The translations under genes were made by a program, and so were the position numbers. Shown piece after piece: positions 24,801-31,946 of a DNA stretch of 64,000 bases. Source of the DNA: JALZOC01 sp031361295 (GTDB lineage Bacteria; Acidobacteriota; Vicinamibacteria; Vicinamibacterales; 2-12-FULL-66-21); contig JANMCN010000300.1 of NCBI GenBank assembly GCA_031361295.1, positions 1 through 64,000 of the forward strand. The letters are read 5' to 3'. The notes beneath the pieces were generated by a model, which worked only from the letters and a program-made list of their open reading frames with translations, was not told the origin of the DNA and did no database searches. Numbering within the stretch: position 1 is the stretch's first letter; each line of letters begins with the position of its first letter.

Positions 24801-25148
24801 ACGATCATCGGCGGCGGGGCCGCGCTCCAGCCCGTGGTGTACAGCCTCGTGGTGGAACAGCTCATGGCCACGCCCGTGGCGTCGGGCCGCCTCTTCTACT
24901 GCACCGCCGCGGGCGGGTTCACGAACCACGAGATCCCCATCAACGAGCAGACCCGGCGGGCCGGCCTCGAGGCGCTCGAAATCGTCGATCGTGCGATTGA
25001 ACTGGGCTTCCTCCCGGCCGCGCCCGCCGATCGGGCGTGCGTCTGGTGCGACTTTCGGACCGTGTGCGGACCGCACGAGGAGAAGCGCACCCGGATGAAG
25101 TCCCAGGACAAGCTGGGGGACCTGCGCGCGCTGAGGGAAATGCCATGA
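21846..25148 (+). CDS. addB: AddB-like PD-(D/E)XK nuclease / inactive helicase subunit, CTG start
   Basis: About 1100 residues; DNA end-processing partner of the AddA-like helicase downstream. A RecB-family nuclease domain fills the C-terminus (RGSIDLIE, then DHKTGK near residue 974). Four cysteines (about 809 in SSCPYQF, then 1064, 1067 and 1073 in CVWC-x5-C) match the iron-sulfur staple of AddB. The coding frame is open with AddB-like sequence from 21816, yet has no ATG, GTG or TTG until GTG 22317, which would cut off 157 residues. CTG 21846 has GGAAGGAG six bases upstream and is the best start. The N-terminal Walker A site is degenerate (GPSRGA). The stop overlaps addA (ATGA). Confidence 0.88.
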   Translation: MASRTTPASSIRLVESAAAELRLFEARAFIRARVAGGALWLVGPSRGAVDDLARSVARECGATIGLHRFSVTQLAARLAAAVLADARLAPATYLGSEAVAARAVFEAQRAGALDYFGPVAATPGFPRALARTLQELRLAHVGEADLARLPLGGADLSVLLQAFEQQFAQASATDRATLFAAATAGLRAGAEGAGVPLLLLDVAFESEVEFEFLQALIRASSDVLITVPFGDAQALQRLASMGVTAHVLDPSVTPSGEAGPATDLIALRRNLFARRQPPAREQAGDVRFFSAPGEGRECVEVARRIIEEARAGVSFDDMAVFVRSPQRYAGLLEHAFKRAGIPAWFDRGTVRPHPAGRAFMALLACACEKLSARRFAEYLSLAQVPQADAPRLTEFVAPDDEHLGPIAERGSEEDTPAVVDPPAPGGDDEGIVDGALRAPWKWETLIVESAVIGGDPGRWHRRLAGLAQEYRVKIQEESREDPESPRAKRFHRDVENLAHLRTFALPIIDLLAAWPSHATWGDWLGWFAELAPRVLRQPERVLRVIAELRPMADIGPVSLDEARDVLGERLLTLELDPPRHRYGRVFVGGPQQARGRAFRVVFVAGLAERLFPMKPHEDPMLLDEEMRVPLGAGLAVQEDRGRNERLMLRLAVGSATERLWLSYPRVDVAESRPRVPSFYALDIMRAMTGRVPNHEELQERAAAAGAAGLAWPSPAEPARAIDDFEHDLSVLRELLLTDDANAVRGHAHYLLQLNEALKRSVSARWSRARSSWTPFDGITRVTGNTRELLARQRLASRPYSLSALQKFSSCPYQFLLSAVYRLQPAEDPEPLQKLDPLTRGALFHAVQAAFFRELRQSGGLPLTEAGLPRALAVLDSMVARIAAGYYERLAPAIDRVWRDEVADIARDLRVWARRLPDAGDWRPEYFEYSFGLSDDGRDPRSVPDPVLVDGRFLLRGSIDLIEQQPGGVLLRVTDHKTGKNRTTPRTIIGGGAALQPVVYSLVVEQLMATPVASGRLFYCTAAGGFTNHEIPINEQTRRAGLEALEIVDRAIELGFLPAAPADRACVWCDFRTVCGPHEEKRTRMKSQDKLGDLRALREMP

Positions 25149-28100
25149 GCGCGCTCGCCGACCAGTCCGCCCGCGACGCGATCGCGACGGCGCTCGACGA
25201 GACCCTGGTCGTCGAAGCGGCCGCAGGCACGGGAAAGACGACCGAGCTCGTCAAGCGGATCCTGCGGATACTCGGGACGGGACGCACGACCGTCGAGAAG
25301 ATTGTCGCGGTCACGTTCACCGAGAAGGCAGCCGGGGAGCTGAAGCTGCGTCTCAGAGAGGCTCTTGAGCACGAACGCGCGGCGGTGAAGGAGGTCGACG
25401 TCCGGCAGCAGCTCGATAAGGCGCTCGCGAGCCTCGAGGAGGCGCACGTCAGCACCATCCATGGCTTCTGCGCCGAGCTGCTGCGCGAGCGACCGGTCGA
25501 AGCGTGCGTCGACCCGCTCTTTGCCGTGCTGACCGAGGCGCAGGCACAGCGCCTGTTCGACGAAGCGTTCGCCGGCTGGTTGCAGGCGAAGCTGGCCGAT
25601 CCGCCGGAGGCCGTGCGCCGCGCGCTTCGGCGCACGAGGCCGGTGTCGTTCTCGGGACAGGCCCGTCCGCATCCGGATGGGCCCGTGGATCGCCTGCAGC
25701 GCGCCGCCTGGGATTTGTCGCAGTGGCGGGACTTCTCCGCCGCGTGGACGCGCCGGCCGTTCGATCGTGAGGCCCATGTCGACCGCCTCGTGACCGACCT
25801 GCGGGCGTTCGCCACCATGACCGAGCGGCCGTCGTACGCACGGGACTACCTCTATCTGGATACCGCGCCGGCCCGGCACCTGAGCCAGGAGATCCAGGGC
25901 CGCGACGAGAAGGGCGCGCGCGACGTCTCCGAGTACGACTGGCTCGAAGCCCGTCTCGTCGATCTGTCGCGCGATCGCAGCTTCTCCAAGGCGCGCCACG
26001 GCCGCGGCCCGGGCTATGCGCCCGGCGTCGCCAGGGCCCTCGTGGTCGAGACGCTCGACTCGCTGCGCGCGCAGCTCGACGGCTTCCGGCTCGATGCCGA
26101 CGCGGATCTCGCGGCCGGGCTGCAGCAGGAGCTCGAGGGCGCCCTCCAGCGCTACGAAGACCTGAAAGCGAGGGCCGGGGCGCTGGACTTCCTGGATCTG
26201 TTGCTCAAGACCCGGACGCTCGTGACCGGCAACGCGGCCGTCCGCCGGGGGTTCCAGTCGCGCTTCACGCATCTCTTCGTCGACGAGTTCCAGGACACGG
26301 ATCCGCTGCAGGCGGAGATTCTGCTGCTGCTCGCAGCCGCCGATCCGACCCACGTCGACTGGCGGACCGCGGTCCCTGTTCCCGGTCGCCTCTTCATCGT
26401 CGGCGACCCGAAGCAGTCGATTTACAGGTTCCGCAGGGCCGATGTCGGCATTTATCGCGAGGTCTGCGAGCACCTCGAGAGATGCGGAGCGCAGCGGTTG
26501 CGACTGACGACCAGCTTCCGCAGCGTGCCGCAAATCCAGGCGTGCATCAACGCGGCGTTCGCCCCGGTCATGACAGGGGATCCGTTCACGCTGCAGGCCG
26601 ATTACGTGCCGCTCACACCCGTCAGGTCCGACACTCCGTCCCAGCCCGCGGTCATCGCGCTGCCCGTGCCCGCACCCTACGCCACCCGGAACGTCTCGGC
26701 GATCGCGATTGAGAAGTCACTGCCCGACGCGGTTGGCGCGTTCGTGGACTGGGTGGTCACCCGGAGCGGATGGATGGTCACTGAGCGGTCAGGAGATCAC
26801 CCGGTCAACGTCGCGCCGAAGCACGTCTGCATCCTCTTCCGGCGGTTTCTCAGCTTCGGGGAAGACGTCACGCAGCCGTACGTGCAGGCGCTCGACGCCA
26901 GGGGAGTGCGTCACGTCCTGGTGGGAGGCAAGTCGTTTCACGACCGGGAGGAGGTCGAGAGCGTGCGCGCCGCACTGGCGGCGATTGAGTGGCCCGACGA
27001 CGAGCTGTCGGTCTTCGCGACGCTGCGGGGGGCGCTCTTCGCGATCGGGGACGAGGAGCTGTTCGAATGGAAGCAGGGAGATCGCGCGGCCGGGTTCGGT
27101 GTGCTCCATCCGTTCCGGATCCCCTCGTCGGTCACCCCGCATCTGGCTCCGATCGCCTCGGCGCTGCAGCTTCTCCGGAGGCTGCACGGCCGCCGCAACT
27201 ACGTGCCGCTCGCCGAGACGATTCATGAACTGATGCACGCGACGCGTGCGCACGTGGGCCTGGTGCTGCGGACGGCCGGAGAGCAGGCGCTCGCGAACGT
27301 GCTGCACGTGGCCGAACTGGCGCGCCAGTACGAAGCCGGCGGGGGCATCTCGTTCCGCGGATTCGTCGACGAACTGCGCGCCGCGGCGGAGACGGCCCAG
27401 GCCGCCGAAGCGCCGATTCTCGAGGAGGGGAGCGACGGCGTTCGCATGATGACCGTTCACAAGGCGAAGGGGCTGGAGTTCCCGATCGTGATCCTGGCGG
27501 ACGCCACCTGCAAGCTGTCGCGTGCGGACGCCGGACGGTGGCTCGATTCGGAGCGCCGCCTGTGCGCGTTGAAGCTCGGAGGCTGGGCCCCCGTCGACCT
27601 CCTCCTGCACGACGGCGAGGAGGCCGCACGCGACAAAGCCGAAGCGGAGCGTCTCACTTACGTCGCCGCCACGCGCGCCCGCGACGTGCTCGTGATTCCG
27701 GTCGTCGGGGATGGACCGTACGAGGGCGGCTGGCTCGATCCGCTGATGCCCGCGATCTACCCGCCGGAGCCGGCCCGGCGGACGCCCGGCACGCCCGCAG
27801 GGTGCGCGGCGTTCCAGTCGAAGGACTCGGTGATGAATCGTCCCGACGGCGATCCCGCGCGGTCCCAGACCGTCGCGCCGGGGGCCTATGTCTTTGGAGC
27901 GTCCAACAGCCAGTCGCCGGCTCCCGCTTCCCGAACCCCGAGTGCCGAATCCCGAGTCCCGACAGAGTACACAGTGGTGTGGTGGGATCCGCATTGCCTT
28001 CGCCTTGGCGCGGCGTCTTCCTTCGGCCTGCGTCGCGACGATCTGATCGTGAAGGACGGCGACAAGTTGGCCATCGAGGAGCGAATGATCGCGTATGAGC

Positions 28101-28699
28101 GCTGGCGCGCCGATCACGCCGCGGTCGTAGAAGTGGCGAGCCGGCCGGGCGTGCGTGTCCAGACGGCGACGGCGTGGGCCGCCGCGGCCGCGCGGGACGG
28201 CATCGATCAGGTCATCGCCGAGGCGGCGCAGATTGACATCATCGAACTGCGCGGCGCCGCGGACCGGCCCCGCGGCCCCAGGTTCGGCACGCTGGTCCAC
28301 GCCGTGCTGGCGACGGTGCCGCTCGATGCGTCCGACGCCGTGGTGGAGCGGACAGCAGACACTCAGGGCCGGCTGCTGCTCGCCTCAGCCGTCGAGGTCG
28401 CGGCGGCTGCCGTGGTCGTGACGTCCGTGCTGCGGCACGATCTCATCGGCCGCGCGCGCGCCGGCACGGGGCTCAGGCGCGAGTCGCCGATCACGTGGCT
28501 GCAGAAAGACGGCACGATGATCGAGGGTGTGCTCGACCTCGCCTTCGAGGAGAGCGGGGTCACGGTCGTCGTCGACTTCAAGACCGACCACGAACTGGCC
28601 GCCGGCGAAAATCGATATCGCGCGCAGCTGCAGCAATACGTGAATGCGGTGGCGCGGGCGACCGGGTCGGCTGCCGCCGGCGTTCTCTTCAAGGTGTAG
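25145..28699 (+). CDS. addA: AddA-like UvrD/RecB helicase-nuclease
   Basis: 1184-residue superfamily 1 helicase with a C-terminal nuclease, for resection of double-strand breaks. Walker A AAAGTGKTT spans residues 25-33, VTFTEKAAGELK is motif Ia, LFVDEFQDTDP (near 376) is Walker B, GDPKQSIYRFR is motif III, and VHKAKGLEFPIV and YVAATRARD are motifs V and VI. The PD-(D/E)XK nuclease carries GVLDLAFE near 1128 and DFKTD near 1143. ATG 25145 overlaps the addB stop. Between helicase and nuclease (about residues 880-945) lies a low-complexity Ser/Pro/Ala stretch encoded partly by a heptamer repeat array. Distinct from Firmicutes AddA in detail, so the symbol is by similarity. Confidence 0.9.
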   Translation: MSALADQSARDAIATALDETLVVEAAAGTGKTTELVKRILRILGTGRTTVEKIVAVTFTEKAAGELKLRLREALEHERAAVKEVDVRQQLDKALASLEEAHVSTIHGFCAELLRERPVEACVDPLFAVLTEAQAQRLFDEAFAGWLQAKLADPPEAVRRALRRTRPVSFSGQARPHPDGPVDRLQRAAWDLSQWRDFSAAWTRRPFDREAHVDRLVTDLRAFATMTERPSYARDYLYLDTAPARHLSQEIQGRDEKGARDVSEYDWLEARLVDLSRDRSFSKARHGRGPGYAPGVARALVVETLDSLRAQLDGFRLDADADLAAGLQQELEGALQRYEDLKARAGALDFLDLLLKTRTLVTGNAAVRRGFQSRFTHLFVDEFQDTDPLQAEILLLLAAADPTHVDWRTAVPVPGRLFIVGDPKQSIYRFRRADVGIYREVCEHLERCGAQRLRLTTSFRSVPQIQACINAAFAPVMTGDPFTLQADYVPLTPVRSDTPSQPAVIALPVPAPYATRNVSAIAIEKSLPDAVGAFVDWVVTRSGWMVTERSGDHPVNVAPKHVCILFRRFLSFGEDVTQPYVQALDARGVRHVLVGGKSFHDREEVESVRAALAAIEWPDDELSVFATLRGALFAIGDEELFEWKQGDRAAGFGVLHPFRIPSSVTPHLAPIASALQLLRRLHGRRNYVPLAETIHELMHATRAHVGLVLRTAGEQALANVLHVAELARQYEAGGGISFRGFVDELRAAAETAQAAEAPILEEGSDGVRMMTVHKAKGLEFPIVILADATCKLSRADAGRWLDSERRLCALKLGGWAPVDLLLHDGEEAARDKAEAERLTYVAATRARDVLVIPVVGDGPYEGGWLDPLMPAIYPPEPARRTPGTPAGCAAFQSKDSVMNRPDGDPARSQTVAPGAYVFGASNSQSPAPASRTPSAESRVPTEYTVVWWDPHCLRLGAASSFGLRRDDLIVKDGDKLAIEERMIAYERWRADHAAVVEVASRPGVRVQTATAWAAAAARDGIDQVIAEAAQIDIIELRGAADRPRGPRFGTLVHAVLATVPLDASDAVVERTADTQGRLLLASAVEVAAAAVVVTSVLRHDLIGRARAGTGLRRESPITWLQKDGTMIEGVLDLAFEESGVTVVVDFKTDHELAAGENRYRAQLQQYVNAVARATGSAAAGVLFKV
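27927..27961. repeat. Heptamer array inside addA
   Basis: Five 7-base units in register: CTTCCCG, AACCCCG, AGTGCCG, AATCCCG, AGTCCCG. It encodes the Pro/Ser-rich linker of AddA around residues 928-939 without breaking the frame. The same kind of array is otherwise found between genes in this window. Confidence 0.75.
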
Positions 28700-28713
28700 G
28701 GCGGGCCGCGCGC

Positions 28714-29130
28714 TCATTCACCGCGCTGACGGCCTCTCGTGGCTTTCACGTCCGCGCGCTTCTTCTTCGAGGTGAGACGCCGCTCCCTGGAGGCCGCCCC
28801 GGGCTTCGTCGGGCGGCGCTTTTTCGGGCGGCGCGACGCCTGCTCGATGAGCGCCACGAGCCGATCCCGCGCCGCCTCCCGGTTCTGCCCCTGGGTGCGA
28901 TGCTCGCGGGAGTCGATCACCAGTACGCCGCCCGTGGTCAGCCGGCTGCCGGCGAGTGCCCTCAATCGCGTCTCGATCTCCACCGGGAGAGAAGACCGAC
29001 CGATGTCGAACCGCAGCTGGACCGCGGTCGACACCTTGTTGACGTTCTGACCGCCAGGTCCGGACGCGCGTACGAACCGCTCGTCGATCTCCCCGTCCTC
29101 GATCGACAGCGTGTCCGAAATCCGGATCAT
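28714..29130 (-). CDS. arfB: Peptidyl-tRNA hydrolase ArfB (YaeJ), ribosome rescue
   Basis: 138-residue release-factor-like protein that frees ribosomes stalled on mRNAs lacking a stop codon. The catalytic GGQ lies at residues 26-28 (SGPGGQNVNK), with VQLRFDI and the RTQGQNREAA segment following as in ICT1/ArfB. The C-terminal tail of about 40 residues is highly basic (RRPKKRRP, TSKKKRAD), matching the helix that enters the empty mRNA channel. Length is standard. It lies 13 bases downstream of the BI-1 family gene on the same strand and converges with addA, whose stop is 14 bases away. Confidence 0.95.
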   Translation of the reverse strand: MIRISDTLSIEDGEIDERFVRASGPGGQNVNKVSTAVQLRFDIGRSSLPVEIETRLRALAGSRLTTGGVLVIDSREHRTQGQNREAARDRLVALIEQASRRPKKRRPTKPGAASRERRLTSKKKRADVKATRGRQRGE

Positions 29131-29143
29131 GACGGCGTCGGAC

Positions 29144-29860
29144 TCAGTTCCGGCGATTGCCGGTGAATCGCAGCAGCATCATGAACAGGTTGATGAAGTC
29201 GAGGTAGAGGGTCAGCGCCCCGACGATCGCATAGGAACCCGTCCGGCCGTCCGGCATCGCCAGCGCCATCGCCTTGAGGCGCTGCGCGTCATATGCCGTC
29301 AGTCCGGTGAACACGATGACGCCGATGAAGGACAGCACGAACTGGAGGCCGTCGCTGTGCCAGAACATCCCGACGAACGAGGCGATGACGACCCCGATGA
29401 GGCCCATGAAGAGAAACTGTCCCCAGCCCGCCAGACTGCGCTTCGTCACGGTGCCGTACCCCGCGAGAGCCCCGAACGTCCCGGCCGTCACCATGAACGT
29501 GGTCGCGACCGACTCCCCCGTGAACGCGAGCAGCACGAATGCCATCGTCAGACCGGTGAGCGCGGAGTAGGCCATGAACAGCAGCGACGCCATCGCCGGA
29601 GCCATGGATTGCACGCGCGCGGACAGCCAGACGACGATCCCGAGCTGGCCGATCATCAGGCCCCAGAAGAGCGGCCGGTTGCGGGCAATCGTGAGGACGA
29701 TTTCCGGACTGGCCGCGACGAAGTACGCGACGAGGGCCGTAATCGTGAGCCCGGCGGCCATCCAGCCATAGACCGAGCGGAGGAACACGGTGACGCGCTC
29801 GTCCGCCGCGTAGGGCCGGGTGAACGCGGTATCCGGTGTGATTTCGTCGAAACGTGCCAT
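29144..29860 (-). CDS. Bax inhibitor-1 / YccA family membrane protein
   Basis: 238-residue inner-membrane protein with seven hydrophobic segments. It opens with VYGWMAAGLTITALVAYFVA and shows the family landmarks SALTGLTMAFVLL, FGALAGYGTVTKRSL and FTGLTAYDAQRLK, and ends LYLDFINLFMMLLRFTGNRR, the usual BI-1 C-terminus. E. coli homologues YbhL and YccA interact with membrane proteases or leak calcium; the role here is not known. ATG 29860 has GGAGG eight bases upstream, so the longer open frame is not used. It is probably in an operon with arfB. Confidence 0.93.
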   Translation of the reverse strand: MARFDEITPDTAFTRPYAADERVTVFLRSVYGWMAAGLTITALVAYFVAASPEIVLTIARNRPLFWGLMIGQLGIVVWLSARVQSMAPAMASLLFMAYSALTGLTMAFVLLAFTGESVATTFMVTAGTFGALAGYGTVTKRSLAGWGQFLFMGLIGVVIASFVGMFWHSDGLQFVLSFIGVIVFTGLTAYDAQRLKAMALAMPDGRTGSYAIVGALTLYLDFINLFMMLLRFTGNRRN

Positions 29861-30083
29861 GCGCACAACCTCCTTGGTTGGTGATCCTTCGATGCTAGCA
29901 CGGCCCGGCCGGCGCGCCCGGGCGGGCGCGAGTGTACCCAGACGGGCTTCGGATGTCGTTTGCCCCGGACGGCCTCGAGACGACCCGGAGGTGCCAGACG
30001 GCCCACCGCTCAACGTCATCGAAGCCCGGACGCGCCCATCCGCCAGGGTGGCGGATAACCGCGACGACGGGCGACCGGGGCCG

Positions 30084-30089
30084 TATACT
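30084..30089 (+). promoter_or_regulatory. -10 box just before a start codon (possible leaderless mRNA)
   Basis: TATACT ends six bases before ATG 30096 of the DUF6526-like gene, and no ribosome binding site is present. That spacing would put the transcription start at or within a base or two of the ATG. No -35 box is clear. Confidence 0.4.
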
Positions 30090-30095
30090 ACCCGT

Positions 30096-30527
30096 ATGAC
30101 AGCACAGACCTACGCCAACCATGCGCACCGGCCGACACCCACCGCGGTCGGAGGTTTCTTCCTCGTCGTGGCGCTCGCGTCCTTCGCGATGCGGTGGTTC
30201 AATGTGGGCGGCCGGGCGTCCTTTGCGGTCGGTCTGCTTGCGCTCTGCGGTGCGGTCCTGACGCTGCTGCTGATCAGCCGCGCCTATACGACCAAGCTGC
30301 AGGACCGGATCATCAGACTCGAGATGCGCGTGCGGGGCGCGAGGGTCTTGACGCCGGATCAGCAGCGCCTGCTCGAGCAGTTGTCCATCAAGCAGGTTGT
30401 CGCGCTGCGATTCGCGTCCGATCCTGAACTGCCGGCCCTTCTCGAACGCGCGACCCGCGAGAAGCTCGCGCCGGCGGACATCAAGCGTGCGATTACGGTC
30501 TGGACTCCGGATCTCGACCGCACGTAG
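30096..30527 (+). CDS. DUF6526-like membrane protein
   Basis: 143 residues. The N-terminus reads AQTYANHAHR, then two membrane helices (about residues 18-36 and 46-64) and a cytoplasmic helical domain with LQDRIIRLEMRVR, LTPDQQRLLEQLS, VALRFASDPELPALLERA and ADIKRAI. This layout matches my recollection of the DUF6526 family, whose function is unknown. The start was placed at ATG 30096, immediately after a TATACT box; the frame is open upstream but codes nothing plausible. A metallothionein gene follows 48 bases later on the same strand and may be co-transcribed. Confidence 0.75.
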   Translation: MTAQTYANHAHRPTPTAVGGFFLVVALASFAMRWFNVGGRASFAVGLLALCGAVLTLLLISRAYTTKLQDRIIRLEMRVRGARVLTPDQQRLLEQLSIKQVVALRFASDPELPALLERATREKLAPADIKRAITVWTPDLDRT

Positions 30528-30575
30528 CTCGGTGAACCCGTCCCGCAACGGGACGTTCCAATTGGAGACGGCACC

Positions 30576-30725
30576 ATGTCTCAGCCTCAAGTCTGCGCAC
30601 ATCCCGGATGCTCATGCGCCGTGACTCCGAACGGCGAGTTCGGCAAGTACTGCAGCGACCACTGCAAAGACGCGAAGGGCATGACCGAGCTGCGGTGCGG
30701 GTGCAATCACCCCGCCTGCCGCTGA
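30576..30725 (+). CDS. Small bacterial metallothionein
   Basis: 49 residues with eight cysteines and three histidines. The pattern is Cys7-x4-Cys12-x-Cys14, then YCSDHC (Cys26, Cys30), then Cys41-x-Cys43-x4-Cys48 with NH before the last. This is the arrangement of bacterial SmtA-type metallothioneins, cytoplasmic proteins that store or detoxify zinc, cadmium or copper. GGAG lies eight bases before ATG 30576. It follows the DUF6526-like gene by 48 bases. A second protein with the same cysteine spacing is encoded at 59703-59918. No metal-responsive operator (such as a 12-2-12 SmtB site) is evident nearby. The next 262 bases to 30987 show no supportable gene. Confidence 0.87.
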   Translation: MSQPQVCAHPGCSCAVTPNGEFGKYCSDHCKDAKGMTELRCGCNHPACR

Positions 30726-30987
30726 CGCATCGCTGACCGCCCCGCAGGCGGCCTCTTCTTCTCCGCTCCAGCCCGGCCTCCTTGCGCCTCGGCGCTGCTG
30801 AGTGCGCGCACAAGGCTCTGCCGGCGAAGCTCACGAGCTGCTCCGGTCGAACGGCGTGCCGACGCGTCCTTCGAGGCCAACCGGCACGGACCGGTGACGA
30901 TTTTCGAAGCGGCCGCCTCGTCCGGCGTCGCACCGTGCCACATCGACGTGGGTCGTTGGACGCTTGGTGCGTTGACGTGTGGCACGT

Positions 30988-31884
30988 TTATCCGCGAAGC
31001 CCCGCCCTTTCGAACACCACCGTGGCCACGGCGGAGTAGTCGTCCTCGCCGTGGCCGGAGGCGACGAGCGTGTCCACGAGTTCGTGCACCGCGTCCGAGA
31101 CCGTCCCCGCGACGCTGTATTCGGCACGCGTCGCGCTCGCGATGCGCAGGTCCTTCGCGTAGAGGGCGGCCCGAAAGCCTGGTTTGTAGTTCTCGTGCAG
31201 GATGCGCTCGCCGTGGACTTCCAGCACCCGACTCGCCGCAAATCCCCCCAGCAGCGCGTCCCGTACGAGCGCGGGGTCCACCCCGGCTCTGCGCGCGAGC
31301 GCGAACGCTTCGCTCACGGCGGCGAGCGCCCCGCCGATGACCATCTGGTTGCAGACCTTGCACAGCTGCCCTGCGCCGGAGTCGCCGATCCGGACGATTC
31401 GATCGCGGTTGCCCATCGCCTCGAGTATCGGCCTGACCATTGCGAATGCGCCGGCGTCGCCGCCCACCATGATTGAGAGCGTTCCATTGGTCGCGCCGAT
31501 GTCGCCCCCGCTCACCGGTGCATCGAGCATCGTGGCATCCAGCGCCGTCGCCCGTTCGGCCAGCCGCCGCGCGGCGGCCGGCGCGATGCTGCTCATGTCG
31601 ATCAGGATCGTTCCGGGCTGTATGGTGGTGAAGACCCCATGGTCTCCCTCGAGCACGAGCTCCACGTCTGGTGCGTCAGGGACCATCGTGATGATGCGCC
31701 TGGCCCGCCGGGCCACATCCGCGGGGGACGTGGCGGGTGCAGCGCCGGCCTTCACGAGTTCGTCCACGGGCCCCTGGCTGCGGCTGTGAACGACGAGCGG
31801 AAAGCCGTGCTTCAGAAGGTTGTGCGCCATGGGCCGGCCCATGAGGCCGAGGCCGATGAAGCCGATGGTGTCGCGTGTCTGCAT
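30988..31884 (-). CDS. NAD-dependent beta-hydroxyacid dehydrogenase (GarR/HIBADH family)
   Basis: 298-residue cytoplasmic oxidoreductase of the 3-hydroxyisobutyrate dehydrogenase / tartronate semialdehyde reductase family. An N-terminal Rossmann motif IGFIGLGLMGRPMA (residues 7-20), the substrate-loop signature DAPVSGGDIGA near 118, and GAGQLCKVCNQM near 167 with the catalytic Lys define the family. The C-terminal helical domain is complete. It acts on small beta-hydroxyacids; the exact substrate (tartronate semialdehyde, 3-hydroxyisobutyrate or succinic semialdehyde) cannot be chosen by eye. ATG 31884 is the first suitable start; the open frame further upstream belongs to an antisense shadow of the CPBP gene. 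Confidence 0.9.
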   Translation of the reverse strand: MQTRDTIGFIGLGLMGRPMAHNLLKHGFPLVVHSRSQGPVDELVKAGAAPATSPADVARRARRIITMVPDAPDVELVLEGDHGVFTTIQPGTILIDMSSIAPAAARRLAERATALDATMLDAPVSGGDIGATNGTLSIMVGGDAGAFAMVRPILEAMGNRDRIVRIGDSGAGQLCKVCNQMVIGGALAAVSEAFALARRAGVDPALVRDALLGGFAASRVLEVHGERILHENYKPGFRAALYAKDLRIASATRAEYSVAGTVSDAVHELVDTLVASGHGEDDYSAVATVVFERAGLRG

Positions 31885-31946
31885 ATCCGGATCATCGCAC
31901 GCAGAGACCCTCTCGCGACATCGGCGCCACACGCGGCGGCGCCCGA

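Noticed and set aside
30707..31363. 218-codon minus-strand frame
   Set aside because: It overlaps the metallothionein end and the dehydrogenase gene in another frame; no protein family features.
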